Assembly (NCBI GenBank): GCA_963717445.1
Contig: OY970334.1
Location: 2,542,001-2,606,000 of the forward strand
DNA: 64,000 bases
Reading direction: 5' to 3'
DNA from: JAGVPT01 sp963717445
Lineage (GTDB): Bacteria > Bacteroidota > Ignavibacteria > UBA10030 > UBA8401
Notes under the pieces: model-generated
The model's input: the letters and a program-made list of their open reading frames with translations, nothing else
Database searches by the model: none
What the model was told of the DNA's origin: nothing
Program-made: the position numbers and the translations under genes
Shown: positions 62,177 through 64,000 of the stretch, one piece after another
Layout of the letters: each line of letters begins with the position of its first letter
Position numbering within the stretch: the stretch's first letter is position 1

Positions 62177-62581
62177 ATGAAACAACGGATTATTTCGGTT
62201 CTTATATTGTTAGTGTTCAGCCTCCAAGCCAATTCTCAAAACATCCTTAGACATGCCCCGGAAGGTTTTGACTCTTTACATGTTGATGTGCCACACGGGA
62301 AGATCGATACAGTCTATTACCCGTCAAAGACGGTTGGGACAACACGCAGGGCTACTGTTTATACTCCCCCGGGCTATTCACAAGATAAAAAGTATCCGGT
62401 GCTTTATCTTTTGCACGGCATCGGCGGTGACGAAGATGAATTTGCTTGGGTAGGCAGTTTCTCGGCTGCCCCAAACACTAAACAACCCGAGTTGTTAGTT
62501 CCAAATCCGGATGAAGCAAGGAAGAAACTAAAATTGTTATGGATTTCGTGCGGTGATAGTGACAACCTGATCGTGTTTAGT
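62177..62581 (+). pseudogene. CE1-like esterase, internally deleted and cut by an IS element
   Basis: The start is intact: AGGA 6 bases before ATG 62177, a signal peptide (ending QANSQ), and TVYTPPGYSQDKKYPVLYLLHGIGGDE, which matches the feruloyl/enterochelin esterase (CE1) family. The sequence then jumps directly to FAWVGSFSAAPNTKQPELLV and LKLLWISCGDSDN, which in full-length enzymes come about 100 residues later. The block with the GxSxG nucleophile is therefore missing in frame. After residue 135 the IS200-type left end begins and the C-terminal part with the catalytic histidine is absent. The frame closes at 62650 inside the IS. Not expected to be active. Confidence 0.75.
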
Positions 62582-63150
62582 GCGAAGCAGAAACCCACCG
62601 CCTATGGCGGTGGTTATGTTCAGTTGGCTTTGCCGGAAAAAAGGTTGTAGATTTACGGCATGAGCAAATATAAGAAACTTTCTCGTGCGATCTATTACTA
62701 CAGGTATCATGTCGTTTGGGTTCCAAAGTACCGGTACCGAGTTCTGAGCGGAGCGATCAAAGAGATGATGGAACGGGACATTCGCGGTATCAGCGAATGG
62801 TTGGGATGCGAGGTGACGGAGTTGAACGTGCAGGGGGATCACGTGCACGTCGTGGTGTCGATTCCGCCGAAGGTCTCGGTGTCGGACTACATGGGAATGA
62901 TCAAAGGGAAGACAGCGATAAAGCTGTTCAAAAGCTACCCTGGGATGGGGAAGAAACCGTATTGGGGGGAATCACTTTTGGGCGCGGGGATATTTCATCA
63001 GTACCATCGGCGTTGATGAGGAAACGATCCGCAAGTGTGTGCGTTACCAGGAAAAGCAAGAGAAGCGCGAGGAAAAGGACCAAGGTAGTTTTCGCCTCTT
63101 ATAGAGACGCGATCTTTTCTGAAGCCACCGGCTCTCCGGTGGTAGTTCAC
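62582..63150 (+). mobile_element. IS200/IS605-type insertion sequence (569 bp)
   Basis: The left end has hairpin CCACCGCC/GGCGGTGG (62595-62613) and the right end CCACCGG/CCGGTGG (63125-63142). One transposase gene lies between them. As for this family, the ends are subterminal hairpins without terminal inverted repeats or target duplication. The left flank TTTAGT is shared with both deleted relatives (28521 and 41312). It is inserted in the esterase remnant, 33 bases before the GH3 gene. Confidence 0.85.
62660..63104 (+). pseudogene. tnpA: IS200-type Y1 transposase with a frameshift
   Basis: The N-terminal 100 residues are a normal TnpA/Y1 transposase: YYYRYHVVWVPKYRYRVL, then the HUH metal site in GDHVHVVVSIPPKV. 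At a run of six G (62964-62969) the frame shifts, and the annotated frame ends early with ESLLGAGIFHQYHRR. Removing one G restores YWGNHFWARGYFISTIGVDE and TIRKCVRYQEKQEKRE, which carries the catalytic tyrosine, to a stop at 63104 (147 residues). It is therefore a frameshifted gene, a slippery-site product, or a sequencing error in a homopolymer. Confidence 0.8.
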
Positions 63151-63183
63151 AACTAAGGATTAATTCCTTTTTACGGAGAATCA

Positions 63184-64000
63184 ATGGAACGAAGAATTTT
63201 CAGGTCAACAATTACGGTGGTGGTTCTTATGCTTTTACACAGTTCTTTAGGTCTCTCTCAAACAATTACAGTTAATGCCGGGAGCAATCAGATCATCAAT
63301 TGGGAAAAGACACATTCTGCGCAACTCAAGGGGAGTGTGTCTTCGAACGATGTGCAAGTACAGTGGACATGTCCACAAAATTCTGAAGTCGTTTTTAAAA
63401 ATACCTCCAATCCAGTCACAGAAGTTACATTTCCACGCCCCGGTTATTATTTATTGGTCTTCTCAAGCAAAGATTCGGTAAGCAGTTCTGTCGTTGTCAA
63501 CGTCGTTAAACCGAATTCTTATAAGGAAAGACTTTCCGATCTCATAAGTTTAATGACGGTTGATGAAAAGATTGCTCAATTGACTAACGAATCGGACTCA
63601 ATTCCCCGTCTGGGAATTCCTAAATACAATTATTGGAGTGAAGCTTTGCATGGAGTTCTTGCAGGCGGCGCAACCTCTTTTCCGCAAGCTGTTGCCATGG
63701 GTTCCACGTGGGAGCCCGATCTTGTGTATCGCGTAGGTTCTGCAATCTCAGATGAAGCGCGTGCATTGAATGTGAGTGCTGGTAAAGGATTAACGTATTG
63801 GAGCCCTACTATTAATATTGCACGCGATCCACGCTGGGGCCGGAATGAGGAATCATACAGTGAAGATCCATATTTGCTTTCGCAAATGGCTGTGGCATTC
63901 ATAACAGGGATGCAGGGGAATGATCCATATTATTTAAAAACAGTTTCTACTCCTAAACATTTCATAGCAAACAACGAAGAAGAACGGCGCCATACCGGTT
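63184..64000 (+). CDS. GH3 beta-glucosidase/beta-xylosidase, N-terminal part
   Basis: The gene runs off the window; 272 residues are visible. A signal peptide covers about residues 1-26 (ending GLSQ). A PKD/Ig-like domain follows (about 27-95: AGSNQIINWEKTHSAQLKGS, then FPRPGYYLLVFSSK), and then the GH3 barrel. The sequences NYWSEALHGVLAGGATSFPQ and INIARDPRWGRNEESYSEDP are hallmarks of the xylosidase/glucosidase branch of GH3, and PKHFIANNEEERR begins the KH(F) active-site region. The nucleophile aspartate lies outside the window. CGGAGA precedes ATG 63184. It may belong with the esterase remnant to a plant-polysaccharide cluster. Confidence 0.9.
   Translation, partial: MERRIFRSTITVVVLMLLHSSLGLSQTITVNAGSNQIINWEKTHSAQLKGSVSSNDVQVQWTCPQNSEVVFKNTSNPVTEVTFPRPGYYLLVFSSKDSVSSSVVVNVVKPNSYKERLSDLISLMTVDEKIAQLTNESDSIPRLGIPKYNYWSEALHGVLAGGATSFPQAVAMGSTWEPDLVYRVGSAISDEARALNVSAGKGLTYWSPTINIARDPRWGRNEESYSEDPYLLSQMAVAFITGMQGNDPYYLKTVSTPKHFIANNEEERRHTG

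Overview
The window looks like a chromosomal segment of a Bacteroidota-related bacterium, most likely of the Ignavibacteria/Chlorobi side (FCB group). The main evidence is a type IX secretion (T9SS) C-terminal sorting domain of the NYPNPFNP kind on several exported proteins (10855-12384, 20463-23237, 50401-52122, 53875-55188). Clear Shine-Dalgarno sequences and a near-consensus TTGACA promoter in front of galK fit Ignavibacteria better than classical Bacteroidia. This placement is inference; there is no rRNA gene here.

Layout. 1-3361: a lipoprotein-type ABC export operon (ATPase tail, two FtsX-like permeases, LolA-like protein), genes overlapping or tightly spaced. 3416-8200: a divergent TetR-HlyD-DHA2-TolC tripartite drug-efflux operon with a perfect inverted-repeat operator over the tetR start. 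8778-25524: a KimA-like potassium transporter, a Tat/T9SS DUF362 protein, an FG-GAP repeat protein, DUF3788, a SulP anion transporter, a tricorn-like S41 protease, a 924-aa delta-60 repeat surface protein, an MscS channel and a HEAT-repeat protein. 25612-41263: a stress and energy region with a P3A proton ATPase, SDR, GH15 glucoamylase plus sugar porter, DUF2007, GrpE, a CbpA-type J protein, DUF4404, a DUF4116 repeat protein, a broken Na+/H+ antiporter and cydAB. 41534-45046: a hypothetical protein, a multiheme NapC/NirT cytochrome and an orphan CHASE3 sensor. 45534-57783: a galactan/galactose locus with galK behind two LacI-type operators, a TonB-dependent receptor, a beta-helix protein, a LacI regulator, GH53 endo-galactanase and GH2 beta-galactosidase. 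58574-60094: an AT-rich MarR/SDR pair with matching operator boxes. 60323-64000: scars of mobile elements (serine-recombinase tail, tRNA fragment, direct repeats), a small membrane protein, an esterase remnant cut by an IS200-type element, and the start of a GH3 glycosidase.

How they work together: GH53 and GH2 would cut beta-1,4-galactan to galactose at the cell surface or in the periplasm, the TonB receptor would import oligosaccharides, and GalK would phosphorylate galactose under LacI control. GH15, the sugar porter and the SDR form a compact glucan/glucose module.

The window is rich in small mobile DNA. A 569-bp IS200/IS605-like element has two internally deleted relatives. Two 217-231 bp MITE-like elements share 18-bp ends. 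Three 123-145 bp repeats have GAGAC/GTCTC ends. A 646-bp element with 18-bp perfect terminal repeats, internal fold-back arms and an 8-bp target duplication is nested inside an older palindromic repeat. No CRISPR array, rRNA gene or intact tRNA gene was seen.
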